In this document: in pieces, positions 1 through 5,905 of the stretch | Layout: each line of letters starts with the position of its first letter | Position numbering within the stretch: the first letter of the stretch is position 1 | Assembly: GCA_019244985.1 (NCBI GenBank) | Contig: JAFASB010000319.1 | Coordinates: 1-8,222 of the forward strand | Origin: Acidimicrobiia bacterium | GTDB taxonomy: Bacteria; Actinomycetota; Acidimicrobiia; Acidimicrobiales; AC-14 | DNA: 8,222 bases | Direction: 5' to 3' | Notes under the pieces: generated by a model | What the model saw: the letters and a program-made list of their open reading frames with translations, nothing else | What the model was told of the DNA's origin: nothing | Database searches by the model: none | Program-made: the position numbers and the translations under genes

Positions 1-489
1 CGGGAAGACCATCATGATCATCGCCATCGATGCCGGACCGGTCGCCGCTCCTTCGCCTGCCCCCAGGACGCGAAACAGGATCAACGAGCTGGCGTTCCAC
101 GCGATTGCCGTGAGACCCGCGAACACCAACGTCAGCACGAGGGCGAACATGAACATGCGCTTCTGGCCCCAGATGTCGCCCGCCTTGCCCAGCAGCGGCC
201 CGACGACGCCGAACGCGAGGAGCGGCCCCGTGATCACCCACGTGAGGGTCGTCGTGTCCGAGTGCAGGTCGGTGGCGATGCGGGGCAGCGAGACGGCGAG
301 GATCGTGATCGTGAAGCCGACCGAGAAGAGGCCGGCCAGCACCGTCCAGAGAACCCACCACTGGTAGCGGTCGCTCGACTCCACCCGACGGGCGATCCGA
401 TGGCGGAACATCGCCGGCCACGGGAGGATCGCAACCTCCTCGGCCCCGGGCGCCTCGATCGTCAGCTCGACGTCCCGCTCATCCCCCAC
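1..489 (-). CDS. MFS drug/metabolite exporter, DHA2-like, N-terminal part (truncated by window edge)
   Basis: Inner-membrane proton-coupled exporter; substrate unknown. The 163 visible codons begin with a polar leader (about 1-40), then four hydrophobic segments (about 46-67, 84-104, 112-130, 136-160). Between the second and third is a textbook MFS motif A, GKAGDIWGQKR (101-111), and the fourth holds a motif-B-like RVLGAGEGAATGPA (140-153). The pairing TWVITGPLLAFG before motif A resembles 14-helix DHA2 (EmrB/QacA-type) proteins, so perhaps two thirds of the gene lies beyond the left edge. The GTG at 489 is chosen because an in-frame TAG lies just upstream, no Shine-Dalgarno is visible, and a -10-like TAGCCT ends 6 nt before it, suggesting a leaderless mRNA. 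ATG at 411 is an alternative that keeps all helices. Family call is firm; subfamily and start are less sure. Confidence 0.85.
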   Translation of the reverse strand, partial: MGDERDVELTIEAPGAEEVAILPWPAMFRHRIARRVESSDRYQWWVLWTVLAGLFSVGFTITILAVSLPRIATDLHSDTTTLTWVITGPLLAFGVVGPLLGKAGDIWGQKRMFMFALVLTLVFAGLTAIAWNASSLILFRVLGAGEGAATGPASMAMIMMVFP

Positions 490-495
490 GAGCGC

Positions 496-525
496 AGGCT
501 ATGGAAAAGGCGGTACGGGTGACAG
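496..525 (-). promoter_or_regulatory. Candidate leaderless promoter of the MFS gene
   Basis: On the minus strand CTGTCA (525-520; 4 of 6 matches to TTGACA) is followed after 18 nt by TAGCCT (501-496), which fits the actinobacterial TAnnnT -10 form. Only 6 nt separate the -10 from the GTG at 489, so transcription would begin at or next to the start codon. There is no ribosome-binding site there, which agrees with leaderless translation. Promoter prediction by eye in GC-rich DNA is weak evidence. Confidence 0.35.
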
Positions 526-596
526 GGTCGGCGGGGGCAGCGCGCCCCGCGGCGGCTGGGGAACACCGCGCTGCGACGCCACCCCCGACGACCCTG
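523..596. repeat. Imperfect inverted repeat, 15-nt arms
   Basis: CAGGGTCGGCGGGGG (523-537) and CCCCCGACGACCCTG (582-596) are inverted copies with 14 of 15 positions matching, separated by 44 nt. The interval holds a smaller CCCC...GGGG hairpin (about 545-561). It lies just upstream of the MFS promoter and its left arm touches the proposed -35. It could be an operator pair, a structured RNA or a chance feature of GC-rich DNA. Confidence 0.35.
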
Positions 597-786
597 CCCC
601 TTCTCGCGGAACCTACGACCGCAACCGGTGGCGACGGAAGGACCATTTCGACAATGGCCCGGATTGACTAGCCACCGTCAGTGGTTGAACGAGAAACCCT
701 TTACTTCACGCTGGTCGGGCGGTAGACAGGGGGACCTCGGGGCCTCGGTTCGCGCCTGGCCCGCGGGGTACATGTGACACTTTGTC

Positions 787-803
787 CGGCGGAGCGTCCG
801 CTG
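787..803 (+). promoter_or_regulatory. 5'-UTR hairpin ahead of the secreted-protein gene
   Basis: CGGCGGA (787-793), loop GCG, TCCGCTG (797-803) pair over 7 bp with one G-U pair. The hairpin ends 22 nt before the GGAGGG Shine-Dalgarno at 826-831. It could stabilise the leader or affect ribosome access; no known riboswitch class is recognised. Confidence 0.3.
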
Positions 804-842
804 TGCCGGCGGGGAGAATCAACACGGAGGGAAAGGCACAGC

Positions 843-1502
843 ATGAAGCGGTTCTTGTTCATTAACGGGCTGGTCGCCGTGATCGCGGCGGCCACTGTCG
901 GCGTGCTCGCCGGCGGCACCGCCCACGCGATCGTGTACTGCGACGGTGGCCACCCGATCAACGGCCAGACGGTCACCGGTCCCGTGTCGGCCGGTCCAGG
1001 GTGCTCGATCACCAACAGCACCATCAACGGCAGCGTCACCACGTCGGCCGGGGGCAGCCTTTACGCCACCGGAGACACGTTCAACGGCAGCGTGACCTAC
1101 AAGCAGGCCGGGTCGGGAACGAACATCCTGTGTGACAGCACTGTGACCGGCAGTGTCTACGTGCAGAACACCGCGAATCCCGTGGACATCGGCCCCGGCG
1201 CATGCGGCACCACCAACACCATCGACGGGTCGGTGTACGTGCAGTACAACTCGGGCGCGATCAACGTAAGTAGTAACAACATCCGCCAGAGCGCGTACAT
1301 CCAACACAACTCCGGCCACGTCACGTTCAACGGCAACATTGTGGGCGGCCTGGTGAGCGCCACTGATAACACGGGTGGCGGCAGCGTCACCAACAACAGC
1401 ATCACAGGGAGCCTGACCGCGCAGCACAACAATCCGCCCTACACAGTGTCGGGAAACACCGTCGGCGGCGTGTGCAACAACAACGGAAGTCACTTCTGCT
1501 GA
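843..1502 (+). CDS. Secreted beta-helix-like repeat protein, unassigned family
   Basis: 219 residues. A Sec signal peptide (MKRF then a hydrophobic core at about 10-24) ends in AHA at 27-29, so the mature protein probably starts at Ile30. The rest is about nine short rungs of 15-27 residues built around N/T-[IV]-x-G-S-V, for example STINGSV (59-65), DTFNGSV (78-84), STVTGSV (99-105), TIDGSV (126-131), NSITGSL (185-191) and NTVGGV (205-210). GSVYVQ occurs twice (103-108, 129-134). This spacing and Asn-rich turn pattern suggest a right-handed parallel beta-helix or solenoid. Six cysteines (33, 54, 97, 121, 211, 219), the last being the C-terminal residue, may form disulfides that cap the ends. 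No catalytic motif, sortase signal or membrane anchor is visible, so it is probably released or wall-associated. ATG 843 is chosen over an in-frame ATG at 774 because GGAGGG lies 11 nt upstream and the signal peptide starts there. Function unknown. Confidence 0.85.
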   Translation: MKRFLFINGLVAVIAAATVGVLAGGTAHAIVYCDGGHPINGQTVTGPVSAGPGCSITNSTINGSVTTSAGGSLYATGDTFNGSVTYKQAGSGTNILCDSTVTGSVYVQNTANPVDIGPGACGTTNTIDGSVYVQYNSGAINVSSNNIRQSAYIQHNSGHVTFNGNIVGGLVSATDNTGGGSVTNNSITGSLTAQHNNPPYTVSGNTVGGVCNNNGSHFC

Positions 1503-1520
1503 GCCACTCGGCGAGCGGCT

Positions 1521-1571
1521 AGCACACACGTACAACGCCCCCGTCTCGGCGGGGGCGTTGTCGCGTGTGCT
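1521..1571. terminator. Bidirectional stem-loop terminator between convergent genes
   Basis: Perfect 12-bp arms ACAACGCCCCCG (1532-1543) and CGGGGGCGTTGT (1550-1561) enclose a 6-nt loop. After a small internal bulge an outer 7-bp stem AGCACAC/GTGTGCT (1521-1527, 1565-1571) extends it. It sits between the stop of the secreted-protein gene (1502) and the stop of the dehydrogenase gene (1577). There is no T-tract on either side, so it is either a GC-rich U-less terminator, as is common in high-GC Gram-positives, or needs a factor. Confidence 0.75.
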
Positions 1572-1576
1572 GAACC

Positions 1577-2455
1577 TCAACCGAGGAGCTTCTTCACCTC
1601 GGTCTCGAGCTCGGCGACCGTCCACCGGTCGCCCTTGTCGATGACGTCGGCCATCTGCCAGGGCGTCATGTTCTGCACCTTGCCGCCCTGCACGAAGAAC
1701 ACTCGGCCGGTGAACGGCAGGCTCTCGGTGGCCAGGTAGGCGACCATCGGCGAGACGTTGGCCGGGTCCCAGATGTCGAACTTGGCGGAGTCCTCGGGCG
1801 CCTTGACGACCTCGCTGAGTCCCGGTGTCGCCACCGTCATACGTGTGCGGGCCGCCGGGGCGATGGCGTTGACCCGCACGCCGTAGCGCTCGAGCTCCAT
1901 GGCCGCGATCACCGAGAAGGCGGCGATGCCCGCCTTTGCCGCGCCGTAGTTCGTCTGTCCGGGGTTGCCGAGGAGGCCCGAGGTCGACGACGTGTTGATC
2001 ACGTTCGCCTTGACGGTGTTGCCGGCCTTCGTCTGCTCCCGCCAGTACGCGGCCGCGAAACGCGTCGGGACGAAGTGGCCCTTGAGGTGAACGTGGATGA
2101 CCGAGTCCCACTCCTGCTCGGTCATGTTCACCAGCACGCGATCGCGAAGGATGCCGGCGTTGTTCACGAGGATGTGCAGGTCGCCGAAGGCCTCGATGGC
2201 GGCCTGGATCAACCGCTCGCCACCTTCCCACTCGGCCACGTTGTCGGCGTTGGCGATGGCCTCGCCGCCCATAGCCTTGATCTCGTCGACCACCTGCTCG
2301 GCGGGCGTGCGATCGTCACCGGATCCGTCGACGGCGCCCCCGAGGTCGTTGACGACCACCTTGGCGCCCTCTTGGGCAAACAGCAGGGCGTGCTCACGTC
2401 CGATGCCACGGCCCGAGCCGGTGATGATGGCCACGCGGCCGTCCAGTGCCCCCAT
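1577..2455 (-). CDS. SDR-family NAD(P)-dependent dehydrogenase, MFE-2/17beta-HSD4-like
   Basis: Cytoplasmic short-chain dehydrogenase of 292 residues, a little longer than classical SDRs. It shows the Rossmann cofactor motif TGSGRGIG (12-19), an acidic residue after strand 2 in VVVNDLGG (33-40; Asp37, suggesting NAD preference), NNAG (98-101), and a catalytic Ser157-Tyr170-Lys174 set in NTSSTSG and YGAAK. The VVVNDLGG segment, the long insertion after it (41-58) and the VHLKG segment (122-126, with His where many SDRs have Asn) are typical of the dehydrogenase part of peroxisomal multifunctional enzyme type 2 and bacterial relatives. Those relatives oxidise 3-hydroxyacyl-CoA in fatty-acid or steroid side-chain degradation. 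This substrate is inferred. ATG 2455 has a clear AAGGAG (2468-2463) 7 nt upstream. The gene follows the kinase gene by 34 nt and may share its transcript. The last 30 residues are an extra tail after the substrate-binding region. Confidence 0.9.
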   Translation of the reverse strand: MGALDGRVAIITGSGRGIGREHALLFAQEGAKVVVNDLGGAVDGSGDDRTPAEQVVDEIKAMGGEAIANADNVAEWEGGERLIQAAIEAFGDLHILVNNAGILRDRVLVNMTEQEWDSVIHVHLKGHFVPTRFAAAYWREQTKAGNTVKANVINTSSTSGLLGNPGQTNYGAAKAGIAAFSVIAAMELERYGVRVNAIAPAARTRMTVATPGLSEVVKAPEDSAKFDIWDPANVSPMVAYLATESLPFTGRVFFVQGGKVQNMTPWQMADVIDKGDRWTVAELETEVKKLLG

Positions 2456-2489
2456 TGCGCAACTCCTTCAGCGATCGGTCTGGGGGAAC

Positions 2490-4307
2490 CTACTTGGTGT
2501 AGACGTTGACGCTCGACCCACGGTGGACCTGGGTGCCCTTGGCCGGGTCGGTTACGAAGATCTTCTTGTTGGGTGGGCCGAAGACGTTGCCGATCGAGAG
2601 TCCGGCCTGCTGCATGATCGTCGTGGCGTCCTGCACGGACTTCCCGGTGACGTCAGGGACGGGCACCATGTCGGGGCCCTTCGAGACGTTCACCGTCACC
2701 GTGGCGCCCCGTGCGGCGGAGGCCCCGGCCGCGGGCGACGTGCCGATCACCTGATCCTTGGGCACGGTGTCGCTGAAGGCGTCAGTGCGGGCGGCCGTGA
2801 GGCCGAGCTGTTGGAGGGCGGCGACCGCCTGGTCGTAGGTCTTGCCGGTGAGCGAGGGCAACGTGCGCGGCCTCGGGCCTGCCGACACCGCCAACGCGAT
2901 CGCGGAGTGCTTGGGCACCTGGCCTTTCGGATTCCAGTCGAGCACGACGCCCGGCTGGGTCTGCTCGTCGTAGGCGTTGGAGACGTCGCCGACCGTCAGG
3001 CCCGCTTGCACGAGCTTGTCGGTCGCCTGCTGTTTGCTCAGGTTGGTCAGATCGGGCACCGGGACCGGCGGCGCGCCGGCCGAGACGTTGAGCACGACGG
3101 TGCTGTGCTCCTTGACGTCGGTGCCCGCCGCAGGCTTGCTGTCGATGACCAGGCCGGGCTGGACACCGTCGACGAACGGCCGGTGGATCGTCACCTTGAC
3201 CTTCAGCGGGCGCAACAGCGTCTGGGCGTCAGACTCGGTCTTCGCCTGCAGCGCCGGCATGCGGTGGGTTGGCGTCGACGACGCACGGGTGACCGCATAC
3301 GCGGTGCCGGCGACGGCGAGTACGAGGGCGACGATCAGGAAGGACAACGGCCATCGGCGCCGGCGACCGGCAGCGACGGGCGTCTGCCCCGATGACGGCA
3401 GCCCCAGCTCGGTGGCGTCCTCGGTGACGACCGTGAGGTCGTCGGGTGGACCCGAAAGAGGCAGCGGCTCGGGCGCAGGCAGCTGGCGGGCGGCGGCGTC
3501 GAGGGCACGGGCGAAAGCGACCGCGTCGGGACGCTCGTCCGTGTCGGCCCGGCCGCCGAGCTCGACAACGGGCCCGAGGGCGTCGAGCTCGGGGGGCGCC
3601 TTCAGGGGATTTCCGACGCGGCCCATCAGGGTGGCGATCGTCGTGTCGGCCGCGAAAGGCACCTCACCGGTGACGGCCTCGATCAGGGTGACCGACAGGG
3701 AGTAGAGGTCGGCCCGCCCGTCGACCGACTCGCCCTTGACCTGCTCGGGCGCCGCGTAGCGAGCGGTGCCGAGGAGGGCGCCGGCCGGCTCGGTCCACGC
3801 CGCCTCGGCGAGGGCGCGGGCCATGCCGAAGTCGGCGATGCGCAGACGGCCGTCGGCGTCGAAGAGCAGGTTGCCGGGCTTGATGTCGCGGTGGACAATG
3901 CCCCGCCCGTGGGCGTAGTGGAGCGCATGGGCGGCCTCGAGCCCGACCAGCAACGCCTGGGACGGGGTCAGGCGGTGCCCGTCGTCGAGCATGGCGCGGA
4001 GGCTGCCGCCGGCCAGGTACTCGCACACCAGATAGGGGCTGTCCTCGTCGTCACCCCAGTCGTAGACCGCCATGATGTGGGGATGAGTGAGCCCGGCGGC
4101 CGCGCGCGCCTCGGCCTGGAACCGGCGCAGGAACGTGTTGTCGCCCGCCAGCGCCGGGTGCAGGACCTTGACCGCGACCTGACGGCCGAGGGCCGCGTCG
4201 TCGGCCAGGAACACTTGGGCCGACGCACCGGTGCCGAGCGCGGCACGCAGCCGATAGCGCCCCCCGAGGACGCGGCCGACCTGGTCGGCCATGCGCGTGG
4301 GTGCCAT
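2490..4307 (-). CDS. Transmembrane Ser/Thr protein kinase with four PASTA repeats (PknB/StkP-like)
   Basis: 605 residues. The cytoplasmic kinase domain (about 18-275) has the Gly-rich loop LGTGASAQV (24-32), VAVK with Lys47, Glu66, the catalytic loop HRDIKPGN (139-146, Asp141), DFG (159-161) and APE (186-188), so it should be active. A proline/acid-rich linker leads to four arginines (315-318) and one membrane helix (about 319-339). The exterior part carries four PASTA repeats (about 347-411, 412-478, 479-543, 544-605). In the PknB/StkP family these bind peptidoglycan fragments or lipid II and tune growth and division. The segment between DFG and GT (180-181) has only one Thr (172), whereas mycobacterial PknB has two. 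ATG 4307 is preferred: an open frame continues to an ATG at 4496, but that extension lacks kinase sequence and covers the divergent gene. ATG 4292 is also possible. No strong Shine-Dalgarno is visible. No division gene is adjacent. Confidence 0.92.
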   Translation of the reverse strand: MAPTRMADQVGRVLGGRYRLRAALGTGASAQVFLADDAALGRQVAVKVLHPALAGDNTFLRRFQAEARAAAGLTHPHIMAVYDWGDDEDSPYLVCEYLAGGSLRAMLDDGHRLTPSQALLVGLEAAHALHYAHGRGIVHRDIKPGNLLFDADGRLRIADFGMARALAEAAWTEPAGALLGTARYAAPEQVKGESVDGRADLYSLSVTLIEAVTGEVPFAADTTIATLMGRVGNPLKAPPELDALGPVVELGGRADTDERPDAVAFARALDAAARQLPAPEPLPLSGPPDDLTVVTEDATELGLPSSGQTPVAAGRRRRWPLSFLIVALVLAVAGTAYAVTRASSTPTHRMPALQAKTESDAQTLLRPLKVKVTIHRPFVDGVQPGLVIDSKPAAGTDVKEHSTVVLNVSAGAPPVPVPDLTNLSKQQATDKLVQAGLTVGDVSNAYDEQTQPGVVLDWNPKGQVPKHSAIALAVSAGPRPRTLPSLTGKTYDQAVAALQQLGLTAARTDAFSDTVPKDQVIGTSPAAGASAARGATVTVNVSKGPDMVPVPDVTGKSVQDATTIMQQAGLSIGNVFGPPNKKIFVTDPAKGTQVHRGSSVNVYTK

Positions 4308-4361
4308 TTGCAGCGCGAGGCTACCGGCGGTACCCCGCCCCGCTGGGGGATCATGTAGCTG
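4308..4361. promoter_or_regulatory. 54-nt divergent promoter region with 11-bp palindrome
   Basis: This gap must hold the start signals for the kinase gene (-) and the four-gene cassette (+) unless they lie inside the opposing genes. TACCGGCGGTA (4322-4332) is a perfect palindrome around a central G. It overlaps a minus-strand TAGCCT (4323-4318), a TAnnnT-type -10 only 10 nt before the kinase ATG. CCCC-GCT-GGGG (4338-4348) adds a second small dyad. GGGGGA (4345-4350) is a weak ribosome-binding candidate for the plus-strand ATG at 4362. An operator at the palindrome is inference. Confidence 0.35.
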
Positions 4362-4703
4362 ATGCGAACGGAGCTGGTCGATGAAATTGAAGAGTTCGTC
4401 CGCCGCGGAAAGCTGTGGAACAAGGAGGACTTGAACGATCTCATCGGGCGTCTCGAGGCGGAGTCCGATGCCACCGACGACCCGATCCCCCGCCAACTTT
4501 CCGCTCCCTTGCGCGCCCTGCTCGTCCGCATGCGCATCGGTGACGTCCCGAACCGCCTCGCGTCGGACGTCGAGGGCATCGTCTACCCGCGGCTCTGGAA
4601 GGTGATGGAGGCGGCGCGCGACGGATTGCCCGACGCCGAGCTGCGCACGCGCATCGAGGTGTTCAACCGGCGTCTGTCGCGGACGTTCGCGCAGGAAGGC
4701 TGA
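4362..4703 (+). CDS. Small helical protein of unknown function, first gene of a four-gene cassette
   Basis: 113 residues, soluble and charged, with no signal peptide or membrane segment. The pattern suggests mostly alpha-helix: an acidic first helix (about 2-14, LVDEIEEFVRR), a second (21-34), then LSAPLRALLVRMR (46-58), and a basic C-terminal helix (91-109). No cysteine or histidine is present, so metal binding is unlikely. I do not recognise the family. It is believed real because its third-position GC bias and amino-acid mix match its neighbours, it starts at the edge of the divergent promoter gap, and its stop lies 5 nt before the next start, as in an operon. A start-stop pair ATG-TAG (4353-4358) lies in frame just upstream of the chosen ATG. 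It could be a regulator or partner of the following membrane proteins, but nothing in the sequence shows this. Confidence 0.7.
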   Translation: MRTELVDEIEEFVRRGKLWNKEDLNDLIGRLEAESDATDDPIPRQLSAPLRALLVRMRIGDVPNRLASDVEGIVYPRLWKVMEAARDGLPDAELRTRIEVFNRRLSRTFAQEG

Positions 4704-4708
4704 CCGGG

Positions 4709-5071
4709 ATGGTCGACGAACCGACGCCCGTCCACGAGCGGGCCTGGACCCTGCCCGCGGCGGCGGCGCTCGCTGCCGTCGAGGTCACGGTCACCATCTC
4801 CGTGCTTCTCTTCGACAACCGGCTGGCCCGGCCGGCATTCCTCGTCGTGCTCATCTTGAAGTACCCCATCTGTTGGATGCTGCTGCGGCGCCAGGCCTGG
4901 GCGTTCCTCGCCCTGTTGCTGTGGGAGTTCACGGTCGGCTTTACGGCGCTCTTGGCACCTCGGATCGCACTCCCGCTGCGTGTGGTCGAGCTGGCCTTCG
5001 CCGGTAGCGTCATTGCCCTGCTCTTCGGTTCTACTCACCTGTTCCCCCGCACCCAGCTGCCCCGTCGCTGA
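4709..5071 (+). CDS. Four-helix integral membrane protein, unknown function
   Basis: 120 residues with four hydrophobic segments at about 13-35, 42-59, 64-83 and 88-108. Short loops such as LRRQ (59-62) and the basic tail PRTQLPRR (113-120) suggest both termini are cytoplasmic by the positive-inside rule. Charged or polar residues inside helices (Glu25, Glu73, Glu94, Lys51) are unusual and could line a pocket or helix interface. The overall form resembles small DoxX-like or DUF four-helix proteins, but no diagnostic motif was seen and I assign no family. GGAAGG (4694-4699) lies 9 nt ahead of the ATG, inside the end of the preceding gene, and only 5 nt separate the two genes, so co-translation is likely. 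Confidence 0.75.
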   Translation: MVDEPTPVHERAWTLPAAAALAAVEVTVTISVLLFDNRLARPAFLVVLILKYPICWMLLRRQAWAFLALLLWEFTVGFTALLAPRIALPLRVVELAFAGSVIALLFGSTHLFPRTQLPRR

Positions 5072-5088
5072 TGCGCCATCACGCCTGA
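5071..5088 (+). other. Five-codon reading frame linking two genes by TGATG overlaps
   Basis: The TGA ending the four-helix protein gene overlaps by one base an ATG (5071) that opens the frame M-R-H-H-A-stop. Its TGA (5086-5088) again overlaps by one base the ATG of the next gene (5088). No strong Shine-Dalgarno precedes ATG 5088, so termination-reinitiation through this mini-frame could deliver ribosomes to it. It may also be coincidence in an 18-nt gap. Confidence 0.3.
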
Positions 5089-5489
5089 TGCTCCGCTTGC
5101 GGCTTCCCACGCTGATCATGGGCGCCCTTTTGATCATCGCCGCCGCCGGCTTCGTGGTGGCCTTTTCCGGCACGAAGCGCCCCTCCCAACCGAACGGCAA
5201 CGCCGTCGTCCGCGTGACCCCAACCGCCGGCGATCTCGACCTGCGCCAGGCGAGCGTCGGCGTGACGCTGGCCGCCGGCTACACCGGCAACCTGTTCGTC
5301 GACGGCACCCAGGTACCCGAGGACGAGCTGCATCGCGAGCCCGCCCTGTACCAGATCACCCTGCAGCCCAGGCCGGGCAGCCAGTTCAACCTGGGCCCGG
5401 GCCGGCACTGCGCGTCGGTGACCTACTGGCCTCTGGCCACGCCCAACGACACCCGCAACTCCCCGCCGTGGTGCTTCAACCTCCATTGA
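5088..5489 (+). CDS. Membrane-anchored extracytoplasmic protein of unknown function
   Basis: 133 residues. A short basic N-terminus (MLRLRL) precedes one hydrophobic segment (about 7-26) with no clear signal-peptidase site, so it is most likely an uncleaved anchor. The remainder (about 30-133) would lie outside the membrane. It looks like a small beta-rich domain: VVRVTPTAGDLDLRQASVGV, then GNLFVDGTQVPEDEL, and a C-terminal part with two cysteines (in RHCASV and PPWCFNLH) that could form a disulfide. No enzymatic motif is seen and the family is not recognised. ATG 5088 is chosen because the frame upstream reads through the preceding gene with unlikely composition, and this start puts the anchor at the N-terminus. 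Its end overlaps the 5' end of the HIT gene, supporting an operon. Confidence 0.7.
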   Translation: MLRLRLPTLIMGALLIIAAAGFVVAFSGTKRPSQPNGNAVVRVTPTAGDLDLRQASVGVTLAAGYTGNLFVDGTQVPEDELHREPALYQITLQPRPGSQFNLGPGRHCASVTYWPLATPNDTRNSPPWCFNLH

Positions 5490-5905
5490 GGGACCCCAAC
5501 TGCATCTTCTGTCAGATCGTGCTTGGTGAACGCCCCGCGCACGTTGTGCTGGAGAGTCCGCATGCGCAGGGCTTTCTCGATACCCGCCCCGTCTTCCCGG
5601 GTCACTCCCTGCTGGTACCAAGGGATCACTACGTCACGCTTCCCGACCTGCCGAGAACGCTCGTCGGTGAATTCTTCTCCGATGCCCAGCGCTTGACTCT
5701 CGCCGTACAGGCGGCGATGGAGGCGGACGGCACGTTCGTGGCCATGAACAACATCATCAGCCAGAGCGTGGCGCACCTCCATGTCCACGTCATCCCGCGT
5801 CGCCGGAAGGATGGGCTGCGCGGCTTCTTCTGGCCGCGTCAGAAGTACGCGAGCGAGGAGGAGATGGCAGAGGTGGCCGGCCGCATCAGGGACGCCGCCG
5901 TCTAG
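5468..5905 (+). CDS. HIT-family nucleotide hydrolase/transferase
   Basis: 145 residues of the histidine-triad superfamily, cytoplasmic enzymes that hydrolyse or transfer nucleoside monophosphates from substrates such as AMP-lysine or dinucleoside polyphosphates. The signature HLHVHVIPR is at 103-111 with His105 as expected nucleophile; NNIISQSVAH (94-103) precedes it. CIFC (12-15) with His46 and His103 matches the zinc site found in many bacterial HIT proteins. GHSLLVPRDHY (45-55) is also typical. The tail RKDGLRGFFWPRQKY (113-127) resembles actinobacterial HIT proteins. GTG 5468 gives a 22-nt overlap with the preceding gene. GTG 5471 or TTG 5486 are alternatives; the TTG overlaps the preceding TGA as TTGA and would place CIFC six residues from the start, as is usual. 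Its TAG stop shares CTAG with the convergent sulfotransferase gene. Substrate unknown. Confidence 0.92.
   Translation: MVLQPPLRDPNCIFCQIVLGERPAHVVLESPHAQGFLDTRPVFPGHSLLVPRDHYVTLPDLPRTLVGEFFSDAQRLTLAVQAAMEADGTFVAMNNIISQSVAHLHVHVIPRRRKDGLRGFFWPRQKYASEEEMAEVAGRIRDAAV

Larger units (their letters stand above)
490..842. other. 353-nt intergenic region between divergent MFS and secreted-protein genes
   Basis: No credible gene was found on either strand. The left end carries the candidate MFS promoter. Next comes a GC-rich segment with an imperfect inverted repeat (523-537 with 582-596). From about 660 the base composition becomes more AT-rich (TTGACT at 664-669, TTGAAC at 685-690, TTTACT at 700-705, TAGACA at 723-728), which is where a promoter for the downstream secreted-protein gene is most likely. 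TTTACT and TAGACA are 17 nt apart, but both match consensus poorly. If transcription starts near 735, the mRNA has a leader of about 110 nt containing the hairpin at 787-803. Confidence 0.5.

Noticed and set aside
819..2231. Long open frame of 470 codons on the minus strand across the secreted-protein gene and the dehydrogenase gene
   Set aside because: It is rich in Arg, Gly and His with no domain pattern, runs antisense to the beta-helix gene and through the terminator, and is a frame-shifted reading of the dehydrogenase region, whose own frame has full SDR motifs.
2097..3395. Open frame of 432 codons on the plus strand opposite the kinase gene
   Set aside because: The minus-strand frame encodes continuous PASTA repeats and kinase motifs. 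The plus-strand product is low-complexity, typical of antisense frames in GC-rich DNA.
4308..4496. N-terminal extension of the kinase to an ATG at 4496
   Set aside because: The extra 63 residues have no kinase homology and overlap the 5' part of the divergent small gene; kinase domains of this class begin near the GGRYRL segment.
3968..4579. Minus-strand open frame of 203 codons across the kinase start and the small helical gene
   Set aside because: Ser/Arg-rich composition with no recognisable pattern. It overlaps the kinase catalytic domain in another frame.
4583..5200. Minus-strand open frame opposite the four-helix membrane protein gene
   Set aside because: Its product is a charged low-complexity chain. 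The plus-strand frame gives four well-formed hydrophobic helices and operon-like spacing.
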